Positions 1-6,968 of a stretch of DNA of 35,195 nucleotides are shown piece after piece. The first letter of the stretch is position 1. Every line of letters begins with the position of its first letter. Under the pieces are notes generated by a model. That model did not search any database and was not told the origin of the DNA. It saw nothing but the letters and a program-made list of their open reading frames with translations. The position numbers and the translations under genes are program-made. The stretch comes from an uncultured Limimonas sp. (GTDB lineage Bacteria > Pseudomonadota > Alphaproteobacteria > Kiloniellales > Rhodovibrionaceae), in the NCBI GenBank assembly GCA_913055855.1, contig CAJXKW010000019.1, positions 1 to 35,195 of the forward strand, read 5' to 3'.

Positions 1-235
1 CCCCGCGTGCGCCCCGCGCCGCACGGGGCGCGCCGCACGCGAGGCCGGACGGGCAGGAACGCGATCGCCCCTTGGGGCGGCCCCACCGCAATGCGATCGC
101 GGCAATAGCTTACAGACCTGGCCGCGGCGCACAACCGAACGGAATCGGAACGCGGCCCGGCGCCCGTGCGACGCGCCGCCCGCCTGCCCGGCTCAGGCCG
201 GGAGCGGGGCGGTCCGGTCCCACCGGGTGCCGGTA
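1..235. other. Left-edge non-coding stretch with a GC-rich hairpin
   Basis: No convincing gene is seen here. Positions 5-40 can fold into a two-part GC hairpin: arms 5-10 and 35-40, inner arms 11-16 and 24-29. There is no T-run on either side, so it is not a clear intrinsic terminator. The 8-bp palindrome GCGATCGC occurs twice, at 61-68 and 93-100. The stretch lies just beyond the 3' end of the minus-strand ABC exporter, so it is that gene's downstream region. Confidence 0.4.
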
Positions 236-2092
236 CTACTGCGCCGCGGCCGCCCGACGTGCGGCGGCCGCGTCGGGGGCCTCCAGCGCCTTGGCCTCGT
301 CGAACTGCAGCGCGGCCAGGCGGGCGTAAAGCCCGTCGCGGGCGACCAGTTCGGTGTGCGTGCCGGTGTCCACAACGCGGCCATGGTCCATGACCACGAT
401 GCGGTCGGCGGCCATGACCGTGGCCAGACGGTGGGCGATGATGAGCGTGGTGCGCCCGGCCATGAGATGCGCCAGGGCGGCCTGCACCATCTTCTCGCTT
501 TCCGCGTCGAGCGACGAGGTCGCCTCGTCCAGTAGCAGGATCGCGGGATCCTTCAGGATCGCCCGGGCGATCGCGATGCGCTGGCGCTGCCCGCCGGACA
601 GGCGCACGCCGCGCTCGCCCAGGTAGGTGGCGAAGCCATGCGGGAGCGCGCTCAGGAAATCCTCGGCATTGGCCGCGCGCGCCGCGGCCAGGACCTCATC
701 GTCGCCGGCGTCCGGCCGGCCGTAGCGGATGTTCTCCCAGGCATCGTCGGAGAAGATCACCGGCTCCTGCGGCACCAGGCCGATGCGCGCGCGCACATCC
801 CGGGGCGCGGCATCGCACAGGTCCACGCCGTCCAGCATGATGCGCCCGGCGCTGGGGTCGTAAAAGCGCAACAGGAGCTGAAACACCGTCGTCTTGCCCG
901 CGCCCGAAGGCCCCACGAGCGCCACCTTCTCCCCCGGGTCGATGTCCAGGTCGATGCCGTCCAGCGCGGGCGTCTCGGGGCGCGAGGGATAGTGGAACAC
1001 CACCGACTCGAACGCCGCGCGCCCAGCGGCGGGACGCGGCAGCGGCGCGGGCTCGGCCGGCGGCGCGATGTCCGGCGGCGTGGCGAGCAGGTCGACCAGG
1101 CGTTCGGTCGCGCCCGCGGCGCGCTGGAGATCGCCCACCACCTCGGAGAGCGCGCCCACCGAGCCGGCGACGACCACGCTGTAGAACACGAACGCCGAGA
1201 GCTCGCCCGGCGTGATCCGCCCGGCCAGGACGTCGTGGCCGCCGATGTAGAGCACCACCGCGATGGCGCCGAAGACGAGCGTGATCACCACCGCCGTGAG
1301 CAGCGAGCGCATGCGCGTGCGCTCGATGGCGACGGTGAACGCGTTCTCCACCCGGTCGCAAAAGCGCCGGCGGTCGACGTCCTCGTGCGTGAACGCCTGG
1401 ACGGTGCGAATGTTGGAAACCGATTCGTCGACGAACACGCTCACGTCGGCCACGCGGTCCTGGCTCGCCCGGCTGAGCCGGCGCACGCGCTTGCCCAGGA
1501 TGGTGATGGGCACGAGCACGAGCGGCACCACCAGAAAGACCAGTCCGGTGAGCTTGGGCGAGGTGATCACCAGCAGCGCCGTGCCGCCCGCGCCCATGAG
1601 CGCATTGCGCAGCGCGATGGGCACGGTCGTGCCCACGACCACCTGGAGCAACGTGGTGTCCGTCGTCAGGCGCGAGATCACCTCGCCGGTGCGGGTCGTC
1701 TCGAAAAAGCCCGGCGAGAGCTTGATCACGTGGTCGAAGACGTCGCGGCGCAGATCGGCGACCACACGCTCGCCCAGCCAGGTCACCAGGAAATAGCGGG
1801 CGTAGGTCGCCACGGCCATCACCACGACCACGCCCAGCAGCAACAAAACGGCCGTGTCCAGCAGGGCCGCATTCCCCTGCCGGAAGCCGTCGTCGACCAG
1901 CTTGCGCAGCCCCGAGCCCAGGGCGAGCACCGCACCCGCCGCAACGGTCAGGGACAGGGCCGCGCCCACGAGCTGAAGCTTATACGGGCGAACATAGGCC
2001 CAGACGTGGCGCAGTTCGCGCAGGCGTTTGCTGACCGGCCTGTCGCTGCTGCTGTCCGAATCCGTTTCGGCGGTCGACTTTTCCCGCATCAT
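236..2092 (-). CDS. MsbA-like ABC exporter, fused permease and ATPase
   Basis: A 618-residue half-transporter of the type I ABC exporter family, acting in the inner membrane as a homodimer or heterodimer to export lipids or hydrophobic compounds. An N-terminal six-helix membrane domain (about residues 30-330) is followed by an ATPase domain. The ATPase shows a Walker A motif (GPSGAGKTT), the signature [15 protein letters not shown], a Walker B ending [11 protein letters not shown] and the switch His in IIAHRL. The length is normal for the family. The start is one of two adjacent ATG codons; a GGAGG lies about 12 nt upstream. It is divergent from rpmE. The substrate cannot be read from the sequence, so lipid A flippase (MsbA) or multidrug exporter are both possible. 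The C-terminus is Ala-rich. Confidence 0.93.
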   Translation of the reverse strand: MMREKSTAETDSDSSSDRPVSKRLRELRHVWAYVRPYKLQLVGAALSLTVAAGAVLALGSGLRKLVDDGFRQGNAALLDTAVLLLLGVVVVMAVATYARYFLVTWLGERVVADLRRDVFDHVIKLSPGFFETTRTGEVISRLTTDTTLLQVVVGTTVPIALRNALMGAGGTALLVITSPKLTGLVFLVVPLVLVPITILGKRVRRLSRASQDRVADVSVFVDESVSNIRTVQAFTHEDVDRRRFCDRVENAFTVAIERTRMRSLLTAVVITLVFGAIAVVLYIGGHDVLAGRITPGELSAFVFYSVVVAGSVGALSEVVGDLQRAAGATERLVDLLATPPDIAPPAEPAPLPRPAAGRAAFESVVFHYPSRPETPALDGIDLDIDPGEKVALVGPSGAGKTTVFQLLLRFYDPSAGRIMLDGVDLCDAAPRDVRARIGLVPQEPVIFSDDAWENIRYGRPDAGDDEVLAAARAANAEDFLSALPHGFATYLGERGVRLSGGQRQRIAIARAILKDPAILLLDEATSSLDAESEKMVQAALAHLMAGRTTLIIAHRLATVMAADRIVVMDHGRVVDTGTHTELVARDGLYARLAALQFDEAKALEAPDAAAARRAAAAQ

Positions 2093-2187
2093 TGCGGCCG
2101 CTCGCCCTCCAGCGTTATCCGTGCGCCCGTGTCCGGCGCTTGCGCAGAGACCTAGCGCAGCGTCGGGACGCGAACAACCACCGCTCC

Positions 2188-2216
2188 TTGCGTGGCCGCC
2201 ACGACTTCCCTATAAA
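2188..2216 (+). promoter_or_regulatory. Candidate sigma-70 promoter of rpmE
   Basis: A -10-like TATAAA (2211-2216) lies 17 nt after TTGCGT (2188-2193), about 45 nt before the rpmE start. The -10 matches consensus at five of six bases. The -35 is weak at three of six. Only position and motif support it. Confidence 0.45.
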
Positions 2217-2261
2217 CCGCGTCAATCGGACAGCCAGCAGAACGCTCGGGAACCATCCGCC

Positions 2262-2495
2262 ATGAAGAAAGACATCCATCCCGATTATCACACGATCAAC
2301 GTCGTGATGACCGACGGCAGCGAGTTCACCACCCGCTCGACCTGGGGCAAGGAGGGCGATCAACTGCGCCTGGAGATCGACCCCAAGACGCACTCCGCCT
2401 GGACGGGCGTGCACCGGGTCAGCGCCACGGGCGGCCAGATGGCCAAGTTCAACAAGCGCTTCGGCAATCTGGGCAACCTGGGCAGCAAGGGATGA
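2262..2495 (+). CDS. rpmE: 50S ribosomal protein L31
   Basis: A 77-residue protein beginning [10 protein letters not shown], the classic start of bacterial L31, a component of the large ribosomal subunit that bridges to the 30S. The first part follows the family pattern, including the IHP and TRSTW-type segments and the C-terminal AKFNKRFG block. The zinc-binding Cys residues of the C+ form are absent, so this is the C-minus (zinc-independent) type. A longer in-frame ORF starts upstream at 2028, but the L31 similarity begins at 2262. It has its own promoter and a strong terminator and is likely a single-gene transcript. Confidence 0.96.
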   Translation: MKKDIHPDYHTINVVMTDGSEFTTRSTWGKEGDQLRLEIDPKTHSAWTGVHRVSATGGQMAKFNKRFGNLGNLGSKG

Positions 2496-2519
2496 CACAC
2501 GCGCGCCGCGCTCGCCGCG

Positions 2520-2552
2520 AAGGGCGTCCGCCGACCGGTGGGCGCCCTTTTT
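2520..2552 (+). terminator. Rho-independent terminator of rpmE
   Basis: Arms 2520-2529 and 2540-2549 form a 10-bp stem with one G-T wobble, running directly into TTTTT at 2548-2552. It lies 25 nt after the rpmE stop and upstream of the convergent rcdA 3' end. Confidence 0.85.
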
Positions 2553-2577
2553 CGTTGGCGCGTGATCCCGCCTTCTC

Positions 2578-2994
2578 TTACGCGTCGAGCATGGCGTCGA
2601 GGCGCTGGATACGCTCGTAAAGGGCCCGGGAACGCGCCATCAGGTCGTTCAGGCGCGGCGGCAACTCCACGTCCGCGATCGGCGGATCACCCAGGCACGT
2701 CTCCTGTCCCGACAGCCGGTTTTCCGCCTTGAGCGCCTCGCTGCGCGGCACCTCGCCCTCGTGAATCGCCCGCTGCAGCAACAGCCAGGCCATGATCTGC
2801 GTCATCCGGGCGGTGAGACGCATCTCCTCGCACGAACTCGCCAGGCGGACGTCGGCCGATTCCGAGCCGCGGTCCTTGCCCAGATTGCCCGCGATATAGT
2901 CGCGCGCCTCGCGGGTCAGGTTCAACGCTTCCTGGTAGGTCCGGCCGAAGAACGCAACGTTGCTCGTGTCCTCGACCGCATCGCTTTGGGTCAC
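2578..2994 (-). CDS. rcdA: DUF1465 protein, RcdA-like regulator of CtrA degradation
   Basis: A 138-residue protein of the DUF1465 family, the family of Caulobacter RcdA. RcdA is a helical adaptor that works with CpdR, PopA and ClpXP to deliver the cell-cycle regulator CtrA for proteolysis. The core reads as helical blocks, including the segment FFGRTYQEALNLTREARDYI near the N-terminus and a long amphipathic helix RLTARMTQIMAWLLLQRAI at about residues 59-77. The start chosen is GTG at 2994 because GGGAGGAG (plus positions 3002-3009) sits 7 nt upstream. A longer ORF reaching 3147 has no such signal and a non-family N-terminus. The family call is firm. Whether the cell uses it in CtrA turnover is inference from Caulobacter. 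Confidence 0.85.
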   Translation of the reverse strand: MTQSDAVEDTSNVAFFGRTYQEALNLTREARDYIAGNLGKDRGSESADVRLASSCEEMRLTARMTQIMAWLLLQRAIHEGEVPRSEALKAENRLSGQETCLGDPPIADVELPPRLNDLMARSRALYERIQRLDAMLDA

Positions 2995-3152
2995 CTGAAC
3001 GCTCCTCCCGCCCACGCCGCACGGGTTTCGCAGCGTACTTGCCCCGTGTTTAAGATTTGGTTGGGGCGCAGCGGCAGTGGTGTCAAGCCCGCTCATACGA
3101 ACGCAGGACGCGCGGGCGGCGCGCCCGGCATGGCAGCGCCGCGACAAAAGAG

Positions 3153-3188
3153 AAGGACCTGCGGCCGGCAGACCGCGGTCCTTTCATT
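3153..3188. terminator. Terminator-like hairpin in the rcdA-DUF429 interval
   Basis: An 11-bp stem with one bulged T (arms 3153-3164 and 3173-3183) is followed on the plus strand by TTTCATTCT. On the minus strand it is followed by CTCTTTTGTC, so it could act in either direction. No gene upstream on either strand clearly needs it. On the plus strand it would end transcription entering from the region upstream of rcdA. On the minus strand it would give a second stop for the candidate small RNA at 3284-3432. Confidence 0.45.
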
Positions 3189-3194
3189 CTGGCT

Positions 3195-3334
3195 AAGCCT
3201 TCCCTGTCAACTTGCCGTGCAGAGACCGTATGGCGGACATGTCCGCAGGTCAAGGCTCAACATGTCCAAGCCGATACGAACGCAAAAAGAAAGCCGCCGA
3301 CCCAGGGGCCGGCGGCAAGTTGACAGGGAGGCTT
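3195..3334. repeat. Inverted 22-bp repeat around a 95-bp palindrome-rich core
   Basis: Positions 3195-3217 and 3313-3334 are inverted copies of each other, identical over 22 bases except for one extra T in the left arm. The core AACTTGCC with CCCTGTC is in both. The right arm overlaps the 5' stem of the minus-strand terminator at 3284-3316. The left arm lies just after the hairpin at 3153-3188. The region between holds the 14-bp palindrome GCGGACATGTCCGC. An 11-base direct repeat, ATACGAACGCA, occurs at 3095-3105 and 3274-3284. A match this long is not chance, so this reflects a local inverted duplication or the ends of a small element. No target-site duplication is evident. Confidence 0.7.
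3284..3316 (-). terminator. Intrinsic terminator of the candidate small RNA
   Basis: A perfect 7-bp GC stem (GCCGCCG at 3293-3299 with CGGCGGC at 3310-3316) is followed on the minus strand by TTTCTTTTT (plus 3284-3292). The T-run exists only in this direction. No protein gene on the minus strand ends just upstream, which is the main argument that an untranslated RNA is made here. Confidence 0.7.
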
Positions 3335-3432
3335 TCTCAAGGAACGCGTGCACCGGTCCATCCACTGAAGGGGAGGAGACCGGGATGGACCGGTCGCTCA
3401 AGGCCGAGGGGAGCAAGAACCTTGAGCTAGGT
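3284..3432 (-). ncRNA. Candidate small RNA with two C-rich loops, cuckoo/alpha-r14-like
   Basis: On the minus strand three hairpins follow one another. The first has a perfect 8-bp stem (plus 3420-3427 with 3396-3403) and a 16-nt loop containing GCTCCCCTC. The second has a perfect 12-bp stem (3383-3394 with 3352-3363) and a 19-nt loop containing CTCCTCCCC. The third is an intrinsic terminator (3284-3316). Two stem-loops with anti-Shine-Dalgarno-like loops plus a terminator is the plan of the alphaproteobacterial cuckoo RNAs (CcsR/alpha-r14), which lie in trans or downstream of DUF1127 genes. No DUF1127 gene is next to this one. The 5' end is a guess, since no good -10/-35 pair was found. The alternative reading is a plus-strand small ORF (3385-3456). 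Confidence 0.5.
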
Positions 3433-3452
3433 TTGACGTTACAGGCAGCCGC

Positions 3453-3467
3453 CTAACAAATAGTTAA
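3453..3467. promoter_or_regulatory. CtrA-box-like site upstream of the candidate small RNA
   Basis: Read on the minus strand, the site is TTAA, seven bases, then TTAG, against the CtrA consensus TTAA-N7-TTAA: seven of eight positions match. It lies about 20-35 nt upstream of the first hairpin of the candidate small RNA. One such match can occur by chance, though A/T-rich motifs are rare in this GC-rich DNA. Confidence 0.22.
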
Positions 3468-3590
3468 AGGAATCGATTTTGTCACGCTCCCAATCCCGCG
3501 GTCTTTCCAACACCTTCACACAGTGAAATGGCCGCCTCGATCACCGGTGCAAGCAAACAACACCGGCACCGAACCACGCGGACGGGGAAC

Positions 3591-4310
3591 ATGACCACCA
3601 AAGCTATCGAAAAAATGCATACCGACTCGCCGGTGCTCGGGGTGGACGGCGCGCGGGGCGGCTGGCTCGTGGTGATCCGCCGGGGCGAACGGCTGGCGGC
3701 GCAGCTTCTGCCCAGTATCACCGAGGTGCTTGCGCTTCCGGCCGCACAGATCGCCGTGGACATGCCCCTGGGCCTGGCCGACGCCGGTCAGCGCGCCTGC
3801 GACGTCGCCGCCCGCCGCCTGTTGCCGCCGGGCCGGCGGTCCAGCGTGTTCGCCCCGCCCCGGCGCTACATGCTGGGCTGCGATTACGCCGCGGCGAACG
3901 CCGCCGGGCGGGCGCGCGAAGGTGTGGGCCTATCCCGGCAGGCGTGGCACCTGAGCCCGCGCATCGCCGAACTCGACCAGGCCGTCTCGCCCGCGGCGCA
4001 AGCGCGCGTGGCGGAGTCGCACCCGGAACTGGTGTTTCACCGGCTGAACGGCTGGCACGCACTGCCGCGCAAGACGACGGCCGAGGGCCGCCAGGCGCGG
4101 CTCGCCCTGCTCGATGACGCGGGCCTGCCGGACGCCCGGCCCCTGCTGGCGCAATTCCCCGGGCGCCGGGCCAAGCCGGACGACGTTCTGGATGCGGTGG
4201 CGTGCACCCTGACCGCCGGGCGGCGGCTCGCCCGGACGGCTGCCTGCGTGCCCGATACGGCCGTGCTGCCGCGCGACTCCCGGGGGCTCGCCATGGCGAT
4301 CTGGTACTAG
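3591..4310 (+). CDS. DUF429 family protein, predicted RNase H-like nuclease
   Basis: A 239-residue protein of the DUF429 family, which is predicted to have an RNase H-like fold. Visible family marks are the N-terminal GVDGARGGW strand with its first acidic residue, IAVDMPLGL about 40 residues later, RRSSVFAPP in the middle, SHPELVFHRLNG, and the C-terminal KPDDVLDAVACTLTA with a further acidic pair. The biological substrate is unknown for the family. The start at 3591 was chosen from GGGGA just upstream; ATG at 3615 and an earlier in-frame start at 3528 are alternatives. The stop codon TAG is the first three bases of a palindromic repeat (4308-4359). The gene converges with 3-hydroxybutyrate dehydrogenase. 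Confidence 0.85.
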   Translation: MTTKAIEKMHTDSPVLGVDGARGGWLVVIRRGERLAAQLLPSITEVLALPAAQIAVDMPLGLADAGQRACDVAARRLLPPGRRSSVFAPPRRYMLGCDYAAANAAGRAREGVGLSRQAWHLSPRIAELDQAVSPAAQARVAESHPELVFHRLNGWHALPRKTTAEGRQARLALLDDAGLPDARPLLAQFPGRRAKPDDVLDAVACTLTAGRRLARTAACVPDTAVLPRDSRGLAMAIWY

Positions 4311-4359
4311 AGCAAAATCGATGAGAGCCGAACCGGCTTGCGTCGTGAATTTTGCTCTA
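4308..4359. repeat. Palindromic intergenic element, unit 1
   Basis: Perfect 11-bp inverted ends, TAGAGCAAAAT (4308-4318) and ATTTTGCTCTA (4349-4359), enclose 30 bp. The left end supplies the TAG stop of the DUF429 gene. It shares its terminal pattern with units 2 and 4 (the copy at 19209). Confidence 0.75.
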
Positions 4360-4373
4360 CCTTCCTGAAGAGC

Positions 4374-4419
4374 GGGCAAGATTCAGCTGAAACGTGATTC
4401 CACGTTTCAGCATCTTGCC
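4374..4419. repeat. Palindromic intergenic element, unit 2
   Basis: Outer 8-bp arms GGCAAGAT (4375-4382) and ATCTTGCC (4412-4419) enclose a perfect 11-bp stem, GCTGAAACGTG (4386-4396) with CACGTTTCAGC (4401-4411), around a 4-nt loop. Lack of a T-run argues against a simple terminator. It lies between convergent genes, so it may still stop transcripts from both sides. Confidence 0.75.
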
Positions 4420-4426
4420 TAGGCTG

Positions 4427-4514
4427 AGATGCGATCAGGTTGGGTCACCTGATCGCTGAATCTTCGCCGATCCTCAAAGGCTCGCGTGCGATTCAACAAT
4501 CCACCCGGATCGCA
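4427..4514. repeat. Palindromic intergenic element, unit 3
   Basis: A perfect 10-bp stem GCGATCAGGT (4431-4440) with ACCTGATCGC (4447-4456), followed by TGAATCTT and then a second pair TGCGAT (4487-4492) with ATCGCA (4509-4514). The same order and near-identical sequence recur at 19209-19303, so this is a dispersed repeat of about 90 bp. The span from 4311 to 4568 between the two convergent genes is filled almost entirely by these three units. Confidence 0.8.
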
Positions 4515-4568
4515 TCGCCCGCGAAGCCAGGCCGCGGCCGGGGATGCGGCGGGCGGCGCAGGCGCGCC

Positions 4569-5351
4569 CTACTGCGCCGTCCAGCCGCCGTCGATCTGGA
4601 TCTGCGCCCCCGTGATCGTGCGCGCGGCGTCCGAACACAGGAAAACCGCATAGGCGCCGATCTGCTCGGGGGTCACGAACTCCCCGCCCGGCTGCTTCTC
4701 CGCCAGGAGTTCGCGCTTGGCCTGCTCGACGGGAATGCCCTCGCTCGCGGCCCGGCTGTCCACCTGCTTCTGCACCAGCGGGGTGAGCACCCACCCCGGG
4801 CAGATGGCGTTGCAGGTCACCCCGCTGCCGGCCGTGTCCAGGGCCGTGACCTTGGTCAGCCCCACCATGCCGTGCTTCGCCGCGACGTAGGCGGCCTTGC
4901 CCGCGGAGGCCACGAGGCCGTGCGCGGAGGCGATGTTGATGATGCGCCCCCAGCCCTTGGCGCGCATGTCGGGCAGCGCGTGGTGGATGGTGTAGAAGGC
5001 GTGGTTCAGGTTGATATCGATGATCTTGTCCCACTTCTCGGGCGGGAATTCGTCCACGGGCGCGACGTGCTGGATCCCGGCGTTGTTGACCAGGATGTCC
5101 ACCGGGCCGAGTTCGTCCTTCGCCTCCCGGATCATGAGGTCGATGGCGTTCGGCTCGGCCATGTCGGCCGCCGAATGCATCACCCGGACGCCGTGGCGTT
5201 CCGCCAGGCCTGCGCGCAGGCCCTCGATCTCGGCGGGATCGCCGAAGCCATTGAGCACGATGTTCGCCCCCTGCCCCGCGAGCGCCTCGGCCACGCCAAG
5301 GCCGATGCCACTGGTGGAGCCGGTAACCAGCGCCGTCGTTCCCTCGAGCAT
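4569..5351 (-). CDS. bdhA: 3-hydroxybutyrate dehydrogenase (SDR family)
   Basis: A 260-residue classical short-chain dehydrogenase. It interconverts D-3-hydroxybutyrate and acetoacetate with NAD in the cytoplasm, in ketone-body and polyhydroxybutyrate turnover. Visible features are the cofactor loop TGSTSGIG (about residues 10-17), NNAG(I) near 88, the catalytic Ser in NIASAHG, the YVAAK catalytic pair near 155, and the C-terminal TGAQIQIDGGWTAQ typical of this enzyme. The segments NAICPGWVLTPLVQKQ and IQHVAPVDEFP are close to known bdhA products. A GGAGG lies 8-9 nt upstream of the ATG. The gene for a DUF1192 protein lies 123 bp upstream on the same strand. It probably has its own promoter in that gap, but none was recognised. 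Confidence 0.92.
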   Translation of the reverse strand: MLEGTTALVTGSTSGIGLGVAEALAGQGANIVLNGFGDPAEIEGLRAGLAERHGVRVMHSAADMAEPNAIDLMIREAKDELGPVDILVNNAGIQHVAPVDEFPPEKWDKIIDINLNHAFYTIHHALPDMRAKGWGRIINIASAHGLVASAGKAAYVAAKHGMVGLTKVTALDTAGSGVTCNAICPGWVLTPLVQKQVDSRAASEGIPVEQAKRELLAEKQPGGEFVTPEQIGAYAVFLCSDAARTITGAQIQIDGGWTAQ

Positions 5352-5474
5352 GTCGCCTCCTCGGTCCGCTTCCCGGGCGGAACGCGACCGGATGGCGCCG
5401 CCCGATCGCGCGGTCCTGCCCTGTCCCGACGGATTCGCGTCCGCTGCACTGATCCCTGGGGATCGCCGCGCACG

Positions 5475-5657
5475 CTAACGTTTGAACAGCGATTCGGCCG
5501 CAGAGATGTCGGCCTGTTTGTTCGCCATCATCTCGCGCACCGTCTCCAGCTCACCCTGCAGGCGCGCCTCGTAGGCGCGCAGGTCGTCCAGCGAGAGCGT
5601 CTCCAGCGCCCGCGCCGGTGCGAGCCGGGCGCGGGGGTCCAGATCGTCATCCGCCAT
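5475..5657 (-). CDS. DUF1192 family small protein
   Basis: A 60-residue protein of the DUF1192 family, found in alphaproteobacteria and of unknown function. It has an acidic start (MADDDLDPRA) and a heptad-like helix, LSLDDLRAYEARLQGELETV, that looks like a short coiled coil. There is no signal peptide or membrane segment. It lies between bdhA (same strand, downstream) and the quinone oxidoreductase (divergent). It shares a 153-bp upstream region with the latter. Confidence 0.85.
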   Translation of the reverse strand: MADDDLDPRARLAPARALETLSLDDLRAYEARLQGELETVREMMANKQADISAAESLFKR

Positions 5658-5810
5658 GGCGCCGCGCTCCTTTGTTCCATTGCGCGAGGTGGCACAGCTT
5701 GCCTGCGTGCGGCGATCATACTAGACGAGACGGGGTTATCGCCATTCGCACGCGATGGTGGGTCTCCGCCCGCCGTCCTGTTTGCACCGAGCTTTTTTGG
5801 GGTATCGACC

Positions 5811-6809
5811 ATGGCGCCGTCGCTTCCGGAGACCATGACCGCCATCACCATCACCGAGGCCGGCGCGCCCGAGGTGCTGCAGCCGGAGACGCGCCCGGTG
5901 CCGCAGCCCGGTCCGGGCGAGGTGCTGATCGCGGTGAAGGCGGCCGGGATCAACCGACCCGATGTGCTCCAGCGCCAGGGCGGCTATCCGCCGCCGAAGG
6001 GCGCACCGGATATTCCGGGGCTGGAGATCGCCGGCGAAGTGGTCGCACAGGGCCCGGACGTGCACGCCCCCGAGATCGGCGCGCGCGTGACCGCCCTGGT
6101 CGCCGGCGGCGGCTACGCCGAGTACTGCGTCGCGCCCGTGGGCCAGTGCCTGCCCTACCCGCAGGATTTCGGCGACGTCGCCGCGGGGGCCCTGCCCGAG
6201 ACCTTCTTCACGGTGTATTCCAACGTCTTCGACCGCGGCGCGCTCAAGCGCGGGGAGCGTTTCCTCGTGCACGGCGGCTCCAGCGGCATCGGCACCACGG
6301 CGATCCAGCTCGCCTCGGCCTTCGGCGCGCAGGTCTTCGCCACGGCCGGCACGGACGAGAAGTGCCGCATCTGCGCCGAGCTGGGCGCGTACCGCGCGAT
6401 CAACTACCGCGAGGAGGACTTCGTCGAGGTCGTCAAATCGCAGACCGACGGCGGCGTGGACGTCGTTCTGGACATGGTGGGCGGCGACTACATCCCGCGC
6501 AATATTAAGGCGATGGCGCCCGAGGGGCGGCTCGTCTTCATCGGCTTCCTGGGCGGCCCGAAGGTAGAAGTGAACTTCGCGCCGGTCATGCTCAAGCGCC
6601 TGAACATCACCGGCTCGACGCTGCGCGGGCGCGACACCGCGTTCAAGTCGGATGTCGCGGACAAACTGCGCAAGCACGTCTGGCCGCTGTTGTCCTCGGG
6701 GCAGGTGCGCGTGCTCATCCACCAGACCTTCCCGCTGACCCAGGCGGCCCAGGCGCACGCGCTGATGGAATCGTCCGAGCACATCGGAAAGATCGTGCTC
6801 ACCACATGA
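5811..6809 (+). CDS. NAD(P)H quinone oxidoreductase, PIG3 family (zinc-independent MDR)
   Basis: A 332-residue medium-chain dehydrogenase/reductase of the PIG3/QOR group, predicted to reduce quinones or other electrophiles with NADPH in the cytoplasm. The N-terminal GroES-like domain contains AGINRPDVLQRQGGYPPP and PGLEIAGEV, diagnostic of the PIG3 subfamily. The nucleotide-binding domain shows VHGGSSGIGTTAIQLA, followed by an AGTDEKC segment. The zinc-binding Cys/His set of alcohol dehydrogenases is absent. ATG 5811 is given as start; ATG 5835, with GGAG just before it, is a serious alternative. A much longer ORF extends upstream to 4440, but it runs antisense through bdhA and the DUF1192 gene and is not coding there. 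Confidence 0.88.
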   Translation: MAPSLPETMTAITITEAGAPEVLQPETRPVPQPGPGEVLIAVKAAGINRPDVLQRQGGYPPPKGAPDIPGLEIAGEVVAQGPDVHAPEIGARVTALVAGGGYAEYCVAPVGQCLPYPQDFGDVAAGALPETFFTVYSNVFDRGALKRGERFLVHGGSSGIGTTAIQLASAFGAQVFATAGTDEKCRICAELGAYRAINYREEDFVEVVKSQTDGGVDVVLDMVGGDYIPRNIKAMAPEGRLVFIGFLGGPKVEVNFAPVMLKRLNITGSTLRGRDTAFKSDVADKLRKHVWPLLSSGQVRVLIHQTFPLTQAAQAHALMESSEHIGKIVLTT

Positions 6810-6818
6810 AAATCGCAC

Positions 6819-6843
6819 GCCCCGGCCTTTCGTGGGTCGGGGC
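6819..6843 (+). terminator. Weak terminator-like hairpin after the quinone oxidoreductase
   Basis: A 6-bp GC stem (GCCCCG at 6819-6824 with CGGGGC at 6838-6843) lies 10 nt after the stop. Only a loose T-containing run follows. It may separate this gene from trcR, but it is not a textbook terminator. Confidence 0.3.
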
Positions 6844-6968
6844 CGCCATTTACATTTCCGGTAAGCCGGGATCCGCACGGAGCTTCGGCGCCGCCCGTGC
6901 GCGGGCGCGCGAAGGCGGATCGTATTGCCGCCACCCCACGTGCACGCGGCAGACGTAGAGGAGACACC

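Noticed and set aside
61..100. Two GCGATCGC palindromes near the left edge, like cyanobacterial HIP1 sites
   Set aside because: Only two copies seen and the organism is not a cyanobacterium. They are expected at low frequency in such GC-rich sequence.
638..2155. A 505-codon plus-strand open frame
   Set aside because: Antisense to the ABC exporter; no protein-like motifs.
3195..3334. Insertion sequence or CRISPR array
   Set aside because: No transposase ORF, no target-site duplication, and only two inverted arms rather than regularly spaced direct repeats.
3385..3456. A 23-codon plus-strand ORF (MDRSLKAEGS start) with an excellent-looking SD, GGGGAGGAG, six bases before ATG
   Set aside because: The SD and start lie inside the hairpin that fits the minus-strand small RNA, and the apparent SD is the complement of its C-rich loop. 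No homology is recognisable. Left as an alternative to the RNA.
4440..5810. N-terminal extension of the quinone oxidoreductase frame
   Set aside because: It overlaps bdhA and the DUF1192 gene on the other strand, and the oxidoreductase family begins at about 5811 or 5835.
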